A stretch of 64,000 nucleotides of DNA from Deltaproteobacteria bacterium HGW-Deltaproteobacteria-6 (GTDB lineage Bacteria; Desulfobacterota; Syntrophia; Syntrophales; Smithellaceae): contig PHAT01000002.1 in assembly GCA_002840435.1 (NCBI GenBank), forward strand, positions 1-64,000. The letters run 5' to 3'. The translations under genes were made by a program, and so were the position numbers. This document shows positions 16,616-24,011 of this stretch, one piece after another. The notes beneath the pieces are model-generated. The model saw nothing but the letters and a program-made list of their open reading frames with translations, made no database searches and was not told where the DNA came from. Each line of letters begins with the position of its first letter. Positions within the stretch are counted from its first letter, which is position 1.

Positions 16616-16966
16616 TTAAAAATTACCGAAATTATTGTCTTGCCACGCAACTTCAACTATAAGTTCGTTGCCTTGCCCTGATGGTGCTTTTCCATGAGCT
16701 GCGTCTGCACTGAATAGATTGCCACCTTCATTTGCAAGAGACTGCTCTGAATTTATGACTGATGCATGAGTACTGAAACCAGTTGTAGCGCCACAATCTC
16801 TCACAAATATTATTATTCTATTATTTTGATTTGGCGATTTTACTTCCTTAATAATTTTATTCCCGCACATACCGTCTGCTAATCTGTTTAAAAGGAATGC
16901 TGTTAGGCCAACTAGAACTATTAGACCCACGAAAATATAAAGGCATACCTTCTTCCACTTTTTCAT
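16616..16966 (-). CDS. Gene-cassette-borne membrane-anchored protein, unknown
   Basis: The 116-residue protein has an N-terminal membrane anchor (about 7-27) and a small outer domain with RIIIFVRDCGATTGFSTHASVI, LANEGGNLFSAD and a final VEVAWQ. I recall proteins with the RDCGATTGFST pattern as frequent hypothetical products of integron gene cassettes. The start at 16966 has only a weak AGAGAG upstream. The gene fills the space between a core site (GTTGGCA at 16983-16977) and an attC-like site (16537-16483), and is oriented as cassette genes are. No integrase is nearby. The function is unknown. Confidence 0.7.
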   Translation of the reverse strand: MKKWKKVCLYIFVGLIVLVGLTAFLLNRLADGMCGNKIIKEVKSPNQNNRIIIFVRDCGATTGFSTHASVINSEQSLANEGGNLFSADAAHGKAPSGQGNELIVEVAWQDNNFGNF

Positions 16967-17146
16967 TATTTCTCTCTGCCAACAATTAATCTACCGCCGC
17001 GGTAAAACCCGGTTCCGGGCAAAAAATAACTTTGAACTCGTTTTTGACGTTTAAAAATACTTCTTGAAAATCAGCTAATTATAAATTACCGTAGCGGCAA
17101 AAGGTCCTTTTTTGTGAAATGCAGCAAAAGATATCTGTTTCTAGTG

Positions 17147-17185
17147 CATAGGGTCAGGTCTTGAAACATAAGTTTTCTGCCCTCC
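17147..17185 (+). repeat. Diverged dispersed repeat, copy B
   Basis: CATAGGGTCAGGTCTTGAAA followed by CATAAGTTTTCTGCCCTCCA is a relative of the sequence at 15240-15275. The two lie in the same orientation about 1.9 kb apart and bracket the accessory stretch that holds the secreted protein and the cassette. Confidence 0.35.
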
Positions 17186-17412
17186 AGTTAATGTTTTATA
17201 ATTCTTTGAAGATGAGTTTTTGTGATGTGCCATAATCCCCCTACGCTTCACTTCGGGGATAATTCGACTAACAAATTTCAATGCATTCTATTTCTGAAAT
17301 TTGAGTCTCATTAACAACATCTTAAAAACATTGCAAGAAAAAATAAGAAAGGGGTTCAACGTTTAGCGGTTCACCGTTCGTACCCCTGCGGGGCATACAC
17401 AGTTAAATGATA

Positions 17413-17446
17413 GATTGCCACGCCGTCTGAGAGACGGCTCGCAATG
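17413..17446. repeat. REP-like palindrome
   Basis: ATTGC (17414-17418) pairs with GCAAT (17441-17445) around a perfect GCCGTCT-GAG-AGACGGC hairpin (17422-17438). GATTGCCACG...CTCGCAATGAC is the form of a palindrome dispersed in many bacterial genomes. Confidence 0.6.
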
Positions 17447-17530
17447 ACAGGGGCCTCACTGAGTAGTTAATGGGACAGGTCTGCCGTTGACTTATGAGAA
17501 TTAAGTATCAAGTCAACCTGATTTTTTAAT

Positions 17531-17563
17531 TTGAATGATTTGGTATTGTAGTGTATTGTAGTG
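17531..17563 (+). promoter_or_regulatory. Toxin-antitoxin promoter and tandem operator
   Basis: TTGAAT (17531-17536) and TATTGT (17554-17559) are 17 bases apart. The -10 lies inside a perfect tandem 10-mer, TATTGTAGTG, at 17544-17553 and 17554-17563. Ribbon-helix-helix antitoxins bind short direct repeats like this to repress their own operon. The start of transcription would lie very near the GGAGG at 17566, so the promoter call is less sure than the repeat. Confidence 0.5.
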
Positions 17564-17576
17564 GCGGAGGTGCATT

Positions 17577-17795
17577 ATGAGAAGCGTTCTATCTGTCAGT
17601 TTGCCGGAGAAGATGGCGTCGGAACTGGAGTCCATTGCCCGTGCAACAGGAAGAAATAAAAGCGATATCGTGAAAGAGTCGCTGGGGGTGTTTTTATGGG
17701 AAGCCAGATTCCGTCGGATGAAGAAGCGCCTGAGCCCCAAAGCGAAAGCGTCAGGCCTGATCACGGATGACGATGTTTTTAAGGCTATATCATGA
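17577..17795 (+). CDS. Ribbon-helix-helix antitoxin
   Basis: The 72-residue protein has SVSLPEKMASELESIARATGRNKSDIVKESL at residues 5-35, given here as its parts SVSLPEKM, LESIARATGRNKSD and IVKESL, the CopG/Arc-type DNA-binding fold. The C-terminal 30 residues are basic and would wrap the toxin. GGAGGTG lies five bases before the ATG. Its stop codon overlaps the ATG of the PIN gene (ATGA), the usual design of antitoxin-toxin pairs. It should neutralise the toxin and repress the operon through the tandem repeat upstream. Confidence 0.85.
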   Translation: MRSVLSVSLPEKMASELESIARATGRNKSDIVKESLGVFLWEARFRRMKKRLSPKAKASGLITDDDVFKAIS

Positions 17796-18196
17796 AGGCG
17801 GTATTTGACACCAATGTTCTGATTGCCGCCTTTCTGACGGAAGGGCTTTGTTCAGGCCTGTTGATTCGCGCCCGCAAGCAGACATTCAGCCTCGTTCTGT
17901 GCGATGATATTATCAGCGAGTTTAAAGGTATTCTGAGAAAAAAATTCAAAATTACCCCGGCCGATATTACCGAAATTTCGGCCATAGTTTCAGAAGCAGC
18001 GACCGAAATCATTCATGATCTGAGTCCTGTTCCGAATATTTGCAGAGATCCGAATGACGATATGATTATAGCCTGTGCTGTCGATGCGCATGCCGATTAT
18101 ATCGTTACCGGTGATGAAGACCTGCTGATCCTCAAGAAGTATAAGGGTGTTGTCATCATTAATCCGCGCAATTTTGAAGCCTTGTTTGACGACTGA
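17792..18196 (+). CDS. PIN-domain toxin (VapC-like)
   Basis: The 134-residue protein is a PIN nuclease with the acidic residues expected: FDTNVLI (Asp6), EFKGIL (Glu in the second helix), CRDPNDDMIIACA and VTGDEDLL. The family cuts RNA, often tRNA or rRNA, using Mg2+ or Mn2+. It belongs to the group annotated as PIN-family toxin components paired with ribbon-helix-helix antitoxins rather than the classical VapB pairs. It is coupled to the antitoxin by a four-base overlap. No frame damage is visible. Confidence 0.88.
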   Translation: MKAVFDTNVLIAAFLTEGLCSGLLIRARKQTFSLVLCDDIISEFKGILRKKFKITPADITEISAIVSEAATEIIHDLSPVPNICRDPNDDMIIACAVDAHADYIVTGDEDLLILKKYKGVVIINPRNFEALFDD

Positions 18197-18624
18197 CGCT
18201 GATGATTTCCAACCGGTTTAGTAGCTACTTTTTTCCTCACAGCTTCCGCTACGATCACGGATGAACTTCATGTTGACATTCCGAAACTTATGCACGCCTT
18301 ATTAAGTTTATTAGTGCGCTCGAAATAAGCTAACAGACACTTCGTAATTGTGGCACGCACAAATTGTGACGTCCCAGATTGAGGCATGCCACAATCCACT
18401 AACTTTTCCAGCTTTCAGGATATTCCTTAAATCGTTTTGAAATTATTGATGATTACTGTTTGTTTGGCCCCGGCGCTTTCTGGCACGTTATCCGCAGGGA
18501 GCACTTACGAATTTGGAATTGCACGGATTAAGCCATTTGGTCTCTGCATTCAAAAAAATAACAACGGGACAGCGAACTGCATCCCCTGTCAATCTTAATA
18601 AACTAATTTTTTAGGAGGTAACAC
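18197..18624. other. 428-bp gene-free stretch before the acyl-CoA ligase
   Basis: No reading frame of merit is seen. An inverted repeat TTGTGGCA (18348-18355) / TGCCACAA (18387-18394) could be a regulator site for the downstream fatty acid gene. The stretch likely holds the promoter of that gene, but no clear -35/-10 pair was found. Confidence 0.5.
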
Positions 18625-20289
18625 ATGTTTGAAGCGAAACCCTGGCTGAGTAGTTACGATTACAATGTCCCGAGAACGATCCAGTATCCGAGGATCCCCG
18701 CACAGAACCTTGTACACCTTGCCGCCGCAATGTACCCCCACAAGGCTGCCACCAATCTTTATGGATCCAAGATGACATTCCGTCAAATCCGGTCCCAGAT
18801 TCTGCGCCTGGCCAACGCGCTGGTCAAATTCGGCGTCAAAAAAGGCGATCGGATCGGCCTGGCTCTTCCCAATTGTCCCCAGTACATCATCGCTTATTAT
18901 GCGGCGCTGTCCACAGGCGCTATCGTCGTCAACATGAACCCCCTTTACACCCATGACGAACTCAAGTTCATGATGGAAAATTCCGGTTTGCAGACCCTTT
19001 TCACTTTTGACATGGTTCTGCCCGTGATGCGCCCTCTGGCCAAAGAACTGGGTTTGAAAAATGTGATTATCACGAAGGTGACGGACTATATTCAGGGGCT
19101 CCCGGTCAGCACGGCCAAAAGCCTGGAACTGGAAGAAGGCTGGCATCATTTTTCGGAACTCGTAGAGAGCTCTAAAGACGAAAGCATACCGAAAGTGGCC
19201 GTCAATTCCGAAGATCCCGCCCTGATCCAGTTCACGGGAGGGACGACGGGGCTGCCCAAAGGCGCGCTTCTGACCCATTCCAACGTTGTCTCCGGAGCCT
19301 TTCAGGGAACCCTCTGGGGAAATTCCATTACCACCTATGTTCCCCACGCGCAGCGGGCCGTCATCGGCGCCATCCCGTATTTCCATATTTACGGCAACAC
19401 TTTTTCCATGAACTGGGGCTTCCTTAATGCCGCAACCCAGGTCTTGTTCCCGAGATTCGAACTCGAAGAATTCATGAGCGTTCTGGCGACGCTTGACGAA
19501 ATCACCTATTTCCCCACCGTTCCGACGATGGTTACGGCCATTGCCGGTCATCCCAAGGCCGCAGAGATTGATCTGGGCTCCCGCATCCGGCTCTTAAGCA
19601 CGGGCGGCGCTCCCATGCCTGTCGAATTGATTCAGAAAGTCAAAGACATGGGCGTCTTCTTTAATGAAGGCTGGGGCATGAGCGAAACCGCCTCCGTCGG
19701 CATCAGCATTCCGATTCTCCGCCATAAGCCGGGTTCCATCGGCTGTCCGGTTCCCGACAATGAAGTTCGTCTGGTGGATCTGGAAACAGGCCAGCATGAT
19801 GTCAAGCAGGGCGAGCCGGGTGAAATCCTGATTAAAGGCCCCACCGTCATGCAGGGATACTGGAACAACCCGTCAGAGACGGCCAATCAGCTCAAAGACG
19901 GCTGGCTCAGTACCGGTGATATCGCGCAGATGGACGAAGACGGTTATTTCTACATTGTCGACCGCAAGAAGGATATGATCATCGCCGGCGGCTTCAATGT
20001 TTACCCCCGCGAGGTTGACGAGGTTTTGTATCAGCATCCCAAAATCGCCGAAGCGGTTTCCGCCGGTGTTCCGGATGCCTATCGCGGCGAGACGGTCAAA
20101 GCCTTTGTCGTGCTGAAACCGGGCGTTGAAGCAACTGACAAGGAAATCATTGCTTTCTGCAAAGAAAAACTCGCGCCCTATAAAGTGCCGAAGATGGTTG
20201 AGTTCCGTCAGGAACTGCCGAAATCAGCCGTCGGCAAGATTCTGCGCAAGATTCTGCGCGACGAGGAAGTCGCTAAAAGCAAGAAATAG
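18625..20289 (+). CDS. fadD: Long-chain-fatty-acid-CoA ligase
   Basis: The 554-residue ANL enzyme has FTGGTTGLPKG (about 196-206), WGMSETASVG, STGDIAQMDEDGYF, DRKKDMIIAGGFNVYPREVDE and the C-terminal PKSAVGKILRK with the catalytic Lys. These are close to FadD-type ligases that activate long-chain fatty acids for beta-oxidation. TTAGGAGG lies eight bases before the ATG. It is followed by an acyl-CoA dehydrogenase on the same strand, so the two probably catalyse successive steps. It is distinct from the second ligase at 12902-14506. Confidence 0.93.
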   Translation: MFEAKPWLSSYDYNVPRTIQYPRIPAQNLVHLAAAMYPHKAATNLYGSKMTFRQIRSQILRLANALVKFGVKKGDRIGLALPNCPQYIIAYYAALSTGAIVVNMNPLYTHDELKFMMENSGLQTLFTFDMVLPVMRPLAKELGLKNVIITKVTDYIQGLPVSTAKSLELEEGWHHFSELVESSKDESIPKVAVNSEDPALIQFTGGTTGLPKGALLTHSNVVSGAFQGTLWGNSITTYVPHAQRAVIGAIPYFHIYGNTFSMNWGFLNAATQVLFPRFELEEFMSVLATLDEITYFPTVPTMVTAIAGHPKAAEIDLGSRIRLLSTGGAPMPVELIQKVKDMGVFFNEGWGMSETASVGISIPILRHKPGSIGCPVPDNEVRLVDLETGQHDVKQGEPGEILIKGPTVMQGYWNNPSETANQLKDGWLSTGDIAQMDEDGYFYIVDRKKDMIIAGGFNVYPREVDEVLYQHPKIAEAVSAGVPDAYRGETVKAFVVLKPGVEATDKEIIAFCKEKLAPYKVPKMVEFRQELPKSAVGKILRKILRDEEVAKSKK

Positions 20290-20318
20290 CGGATAGTTGT
20301 CAGATTTATGGTTGAAAA

Positions 20319-20365
20319 GCATACGCCTGCGCCAGGACGGAAAAATCCGGGTTGCAGGCGTATGC
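20319..20365 (+). other. Stable hairpin between ligase and dehydrogenase genes
   Basis: GCATACGCCTGC (20319-20330) pairs perfectly with GCAGGCGTATGC (20354-20365), with an inner CGGA/TCCG helix. No T-run follows, so it is not a standard terminator. It could set the relative transcript levels of the two genes or protect an mRNA end. Confidence 0.5.
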
Positions 20366-20479
20366 CGGTATAAATTAAAAAGATGCAGGCTGGCGGCAAC
20401 TGTGGTAATCACCATGCAGTGAAAAAAGCAAAAACGCTTATGGTGTGAAAAATATTTTATCCAAAAGGAGTATCAACGT

Positions 20480-22342
20480 ATGAGTAATTTGTTAGTCAAT
20501 ACCAGAGATCAGCAGTTTGTTTTGTTTGAGCAGTTGGGGATTGAAAAGCTGTTTGAATATGACGCGTACAAGGATTTTTCCAAAGATGATTTGACGATGA
20601 TCCTGAATGAAGCCGAAAAGCTGGCCGTCAATGAACTGGCTCCGGCCTGCAAGGAAGGGGACGAAGAAGGCTGCCACATTAAAGACGGCGTTGTCACCGT
20701 TCCCAAATGCTTCCGCGCGCCTTACAAAAAGTTTTGCGAAGGCGGCTGGATCAACCCCATGGATGACGCGGAGGTTGGCGGGCAGGGCGTTCCCGCGGCC
20801 ATCGGGTTTGCCTGCATTGAATATTTCGGCGCCGCCAATTACGCCTTTGCCATGTATCCGGGGCTCACGCACGGCGCGGCAAGTCTGATTCATGCTTATG
20901 GAACCGAGGAGCAGAAAAACAAATACATGTACAGAATGTTTTCCGGTGAATGGACGGGAACCATGTGCCTTACCGAACCGGGCGCGGGCTCGGACGTCGG
21001 CGCGCTGAAGACCACCGCTAAGAAGCTGCCGGACGGCAAATACCTGATCACGGGAACCAAGTGCTTTATCTCCGCGGGTGACCACGATCTGACCCCCAAC
21101 ATCATTCATCCCGTTCTGGCCCGTATTGAAGGCGATCCTCCCGGAACCAAGGGAATTTCCATTTTCATCGTTCCCAAAATCACCGTCAACGACGACGGAA
21201 CGCTTGGCGAATCCAATGACGTCAAGACCGGCGGCATCGAGCACAAGATGGGCATCAAGGGGTCGGCCACCGCAACGCTGAATTTCGGCGAAGACGGAAA
21301 GTGTATCGGCGAACTGCTGGGCAACGAGCGCGAAGGCATCAAGATCATGTTCATGATGATGAATGAAGCCCGCCTGGGAACCGGTATGCAGGGACTGGTC
21401 CTTTCTTCGGCGGCTCTGGAACATGCCGTGCAGTATGCCAAAGAACGCATTCAGAGTACGGCGATCTGGGACATGAAAAACCCGGAGGCCAAGCCCGTGA
21501 CCATCATCAATCATCCCGACGTCCGCAGAAAATTGCTCTGGATGAAATCTCACGTCGAAGGGTCCCGCAGCCTCTGTTACTTTACCGCTTTCTGCATCGA
21601 CATGGCCAAAGTAGCGAAGACGGACGAGGAAAAAGCCAAATGGGAAGGCCTGCTGGATCTGATGACACCGGTTGTCAAAGCCTGGACGACGGACAAGGGG
21701 CTTTTGTCCTGCTCACTGGCCATGGACGTTTACGGCGGCTATGGCTACTGTTCGGAATACCCCGTAGAACAGTATCTGCGCGATGAAAAGATCGGCACCA
21801 TTTACGAAGGAACCAACGGCATTCAGGCGCTGGATCTGGTCGGCCGCAAACTTGGCCAGCGCAAGGGCGCCAATGTCATGAACCTTGCCGCCATGATCCA
21901 GAAAACCATCGCGGATGCCAAAAAGAATCCGGAACTGGCCAAATATGCCGCTACCCTGGAAGAGGCATCCAACGCCTGTCTGGAACTGACCATGTTCTTT
22001 GCTCAGGCCGGCAAATCCGGTGATTTCCTGCTGCCGATTCTCAATGCCTGCAAGTTCCTGGAGATCTTCGGAGACGTGATCGTCGGCCATCTGCTTCTGG
22101 AAGGCGCCGGTGTCGCTTCGGGAAAACTGGCCGCCATTTATGAAGCCAATGGCGCCACGTCCATCGGCAAGCAGAAAGGCTTGCAGCGATCGGACAAAGA
22201 TGCCGCCTTCTACAGCGGCAGAATCGCTTCGGCGAAATTCTTCACCAACGAAATTCTGACCACGGTCAAAGCCCGCTGCGAAGCCGTTAAGATGGGTGAC
22301 AAGACCCCGTTGGAAATCACAGACGAGGCATTTGCCTGGTAG
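20480..22342 (+). CDS. Acyl-CoA dehydrogenase (long, DmdC-like form)
   Basis: At 620 residues it is longer than the usual 380-residue enzymes and fits the group with an extra C-terminal domain, which includes 3-methylmercaptopropionyl-CoA dehydrogenase and many anaerobe acyl-CoA dehydrogenases. Motifs are CLTEPGAGSDVGALKTTA (flavin site), GTKCFISAGDHD, MGIKGSATATLNF and IYEGTNGIQALDLVGRKL, where the Glu is the likely base. It uses FAD to form the 2,3-double bond of an acyl-CoA and passes electrons to ETF. AAAAGGAG precedes the ATG. A bidirectional terminator follows. Confidence 0.93.
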   Translation: MSNLLVNTRDQQFVLFEQLGIEKLFEYDAYKDFSKDDLTMILNEAEKLAVNELAPACKEGDEEGCHIKDGVVTVPKCFRAPYKKFCEGGWINPMDDAEVGGQGVPAAIGFACIEYFGAANYAFAMYPGLTHGAASLIHAYGTEEQKNKYMYRMFSGEWTGTMCLTEPGAGSDVGALKTTAKKLPDGKYLITGTKCFISAGDHDLTPNIIHPVLARIEGDPPGTKGISIFIVPKITVNDDGTLGESNDVKTGGIEHKMGIKGSATATLNFGEDGKCIGELLGNEREGIKIMFMMMNEARLGTGMQGLVLSSAALEHAVQYAKERIQSTAIWDMKNPEAKPVTIINHPDVRRKLLWMKSHVEGSRSLCYFTAFCIDMAKVAKTDEEKAKWEGLLDLMTPVVKAWTTDKGLLSCSLAMDVYGGYGYCSEYPVEQYLRDEKIGTIYEGTNGIQALDLVGRKLGQRKGANVMNLAAMIQKTIADAKKNPELAKYAATLEEASNACLELTMFFAQAGKSGDFLLPILNACKFLEIFGDVIVGHLLLEGAGVASGKLAAIYEANGATSIGKQKGLQRSDKDAAFYSGRIASAKFFTNEILTTVKARCEAVKMGDKTPLEITDEAFAW

Positions 22343-22364
22343 ACGAAGATTTTTAGATGGATAG

Positions 22365-22402
22365 AAAAAGGGGCTGCGGTTGATTCCGCGCCCCTTTTTT
22401 TT
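22365..22402 (+). terminator. Bidirectional rho-independent terminator
   Basis: GGGGC-T-GCGG (22370-22379) pairs with CCGC-GCCCC (22386-22394) around a TTGATT loop. An A-run lies before the stem and eight T after it, so it can end transcripts from the dehydrogenase gene and from the convergent gene on the minus strand. Confidence 0.9.
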
Positions 22403-22427
22403 CAGGAACAGTGTTCCTGTGTATCAC

Positions 22428-22784
22428 TCAGCGATGTCTGTTCCGGCGGTGATTTTGGTAATCATCCCTCCATGTCGCCGGCACCTGCCGATAAAAAGAA
22501 GGAACCTGCCGATAAGGCGTCCAGTCGGAGTTATATTGCTTTGAACGATACCAGTGTCCGTTTCGGGAGCGCCACCACCAGCCGCGATAGAAAAAGACAT
22601 CTTCTTCAATATCGGGAGCGGCATAGATATACGTTTCCGGAATAACGACTAATGCCGGCAACGCGGGAAGGACGACAGCCGGGGGAGCGGGAACGCCGAT
22701 ATGAACATTGACCTCTGCCGTTGCCGGTGCGGGAGGGCCAATGATCAATGCCAAAAGCAGTGCCTCGGAATATAATTTTACCAT
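22428..22784 (-). CDS. Small exported aromatic- and proline-rich protein
   Basis: The 118-residue protein has a signal peptide (about 1-23, ending APATA). A Pro/Val/Ala-rich segment follows, then FFYRGWWWRSRNGHWYRS, a Tyr/Trp-rich block found in small envelope proteins of unknown function, and a very basic end (RRNRHR). The ATG at 22784 is preceded by AAGG at some distance; a TTG extension to 22820 spoils the signal peptide. It may associate with the outer membrane or cell wall. No partner is apparent. Confidence 0.7.
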   Translation of the reverse strand: MVKLYSEALLLALIIGPPAPATAEVNVHIGVPAPPAVVLPALPALVVIPETYIYAAPDIEEDVFFYRGWWWRSRNGHWYRSKQYNSDWTPYRQVPSFYRQVPATWRDDYQNHRRNRHR

Positions 22785-22980
22785 GATGTTTTCGCCTTGC
22801 GCGTAATTTATAACTATCAACTGCTATGAGGATTTTCTTCAACCATATAATTGTGCGGCTGGCCTGACCATGCCCGCACGGATGGAATTCCTGCCGATTT
22901 TCCATTGGAGTGCGGGCATGGTCCAGGCGAAGATTGGCCCAGTGATGAAGCCAATCTGAAAAGGGGCGCCTTTGGTTTGT

Positions 22981-23412
22981 TTATCGATAGGCCGATGCAG
23001 CGAAACGACCGGGCAGCAGGCGGGCATCGTCAATATGGACGGGAAGAGCCGGAGCATGCGGCCATGTGCGAAATCTGTTTTCGATTGCCTGTTCAATTTC
23101 ACCGATACGAAACGGTTTGGCAAAACAGACATCGGCGCCCGCGGCGCTGAGTTTCTCAAGCGCTTCCGAAGAACCGCTCATTCCAATGATGTAAAGATCC
23201 GGCAATTCGGCTTTGATGAATTTGCAGAGGCCTGTTCCATCCATTCCGGGCATTTCAGAATCGGTAATAACAACGTCATAAACATGCTTCTGCAATAATT
23301 CCACCGCCTCTATTCCGTTGAGTGCTTTATCTGTTTCATGGTCCGACAACTCCAGAAAAGAAGCTAAAAGGTTCAGGATGTCCGCGCAATCATCCACTAG
23401 TAATATTTTCAT
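22981..23412 (-). CDS. Single-domain response regulator
   Basis: The 143-residue protein is a receiver domain with a 25-residue tail and no output domain. The acidic pocket (LLVDDCAD), phosphoacceptor Asp51 (VVITDSEMPGMDG), Ser80 region and Lys99 (CFAKPF) are intact. AAGGAGAG lies six bases before the ATG. Such proteins act by protein contact, as in chemotaxis or phosphorelays. No kinase is adjacent; the GlrK-like kinase and the large hybrid kinase in this window are possible but unproven partners. Confidence 0.9.
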   Translation of the reverse strand: MKILLVDDCADILNLLASFLELSDHETDKALNGIEAVELLQKHVYDVVITDSEMPGMDGTGLCKFIKAELPDLYIIGMSGSSEALEKLSAAGADVCFAKPFRIGEIEQAIENRFRTWPHAPALPVHIDDARLLPGRFAASAYR

Positions 23413-23438
23413 GACAACTCTCCTTATGTTTTTTGTTT

Positions 23439-23780
23439 TCAGTTTGACGGCAGAGAAATGCCGTTATTGGTTTCCACAATAAAATCTCTCTGGTTGGCCG
23501 GGGATATTTTAATGAATTTGTAAGGGATCGCCACAGGTTCACGTCCGGTTGCCATTGTACGATACGTTAATATCCAGGTAAAACCTGTAGTTGTGTCCAG
23601 AAGATAGGCTTTGTCTTCACCGCCTGCCACGACCTGATATCTGGGCGTCTTTTCCGCCGCGAAAGCTGTATTACTCATGAAGACGACCGCCATCAATATG
23701 AAAGCGACCGCGATGAATATTTTATGCCTGCGCCGACGGCCCTTTGATGGATGGTTGCCACCATATTCTTTATTATTCAT
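23439..23780 (-). CDS. Exported or membrane-anchored small protein, unknown
   Basis: The 113-residue protein has a basic N-terminal tail (GRRRRHK), a hydrophobic segment (about 20-41, ending NTAFAA) and a mature part of about 70 residues. The mature part includes YQVVAGGEDKAYLLDTTTGFTWIL, read here as YQVVAGG, KAYLLDTTTGFTW. This AYLLDTTTG-WIL pattern resembles short beta-propeller-blade or lipoprotein-like repeats but is not a family I can name. AAAGGAGG precedes the ATG. It lies upstream of the lone receiver gene on the same strand with a 26-base gap, so the two may share a transcript. Confidence 0.7.
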   Translation of the reverse strand: MNNKEYGGNHPSKGRRRRHKIFIAVAFILMAVVFMSNTAFAAEKTPRYQVVAGGEDKAYLLDTTTGFTWILTYRTMATGREPVAIPYKFIKISPANQRDFIVETNNGISLPSN

Positions 23781-24011
23781 ATGCCATCCTCCTTTTGCTT
23801 TGATCCTTGCTGCTGACTAATAAGGCAAGGGATGTGCCAGGAAAGAATTAATAAAGATATGTGTTTGATATTATTGTCTAATATGGTTGTAAAATCATGG
23901 AATAGGGCAGGATAGGAATGAAACAAAGTGTATGGATTATCCTACGGAGAAAATCATGACAGCGGCGGAAAGTGCCGCGAATACTGAAATGTCCGGTGAA
24001 TGGTTTTCCCT

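Larger units (their letters stand above)
16967..17576. other. 610-bp gene-free stretch with REP-like palindromes
   Basis: No convincing reading frame is present. It contains the second copy of a diverged repeat (17147-17185), a REP-like palindrome (17413-17446) and the promoter region of the toxin-antitoxin pair. The base composition is more AT-rich than the flanking genes. It looks like accumulated accessory DNA. Confidence 0.6.

Noticed and set aside
18480-18496. TGGCACG as a -24 element of a sigma-54 promoter for fadD
   Set aside because: The expected TTGC at the -12 position is absent (CCGC instead), so it does not fit.
18625-19551. Long minus-strand frame opposite fadD
   Set aside because: It is antisense to a well-conserved ligase with correct motifs throughout, and its translation does not look like a protein.
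20492-21553. A 353-codon minus-strand frame opposite the acyl-CoA dehydrogenase
   Set aside because: No ribosome site and no family signature; the opposite strand is an intact conserved enzyme.
22403-22419. Palindrome as a second terminator for the minus-strand gene
   Set aside because: On the minus strand it is followed by an A-run, not a T-run.
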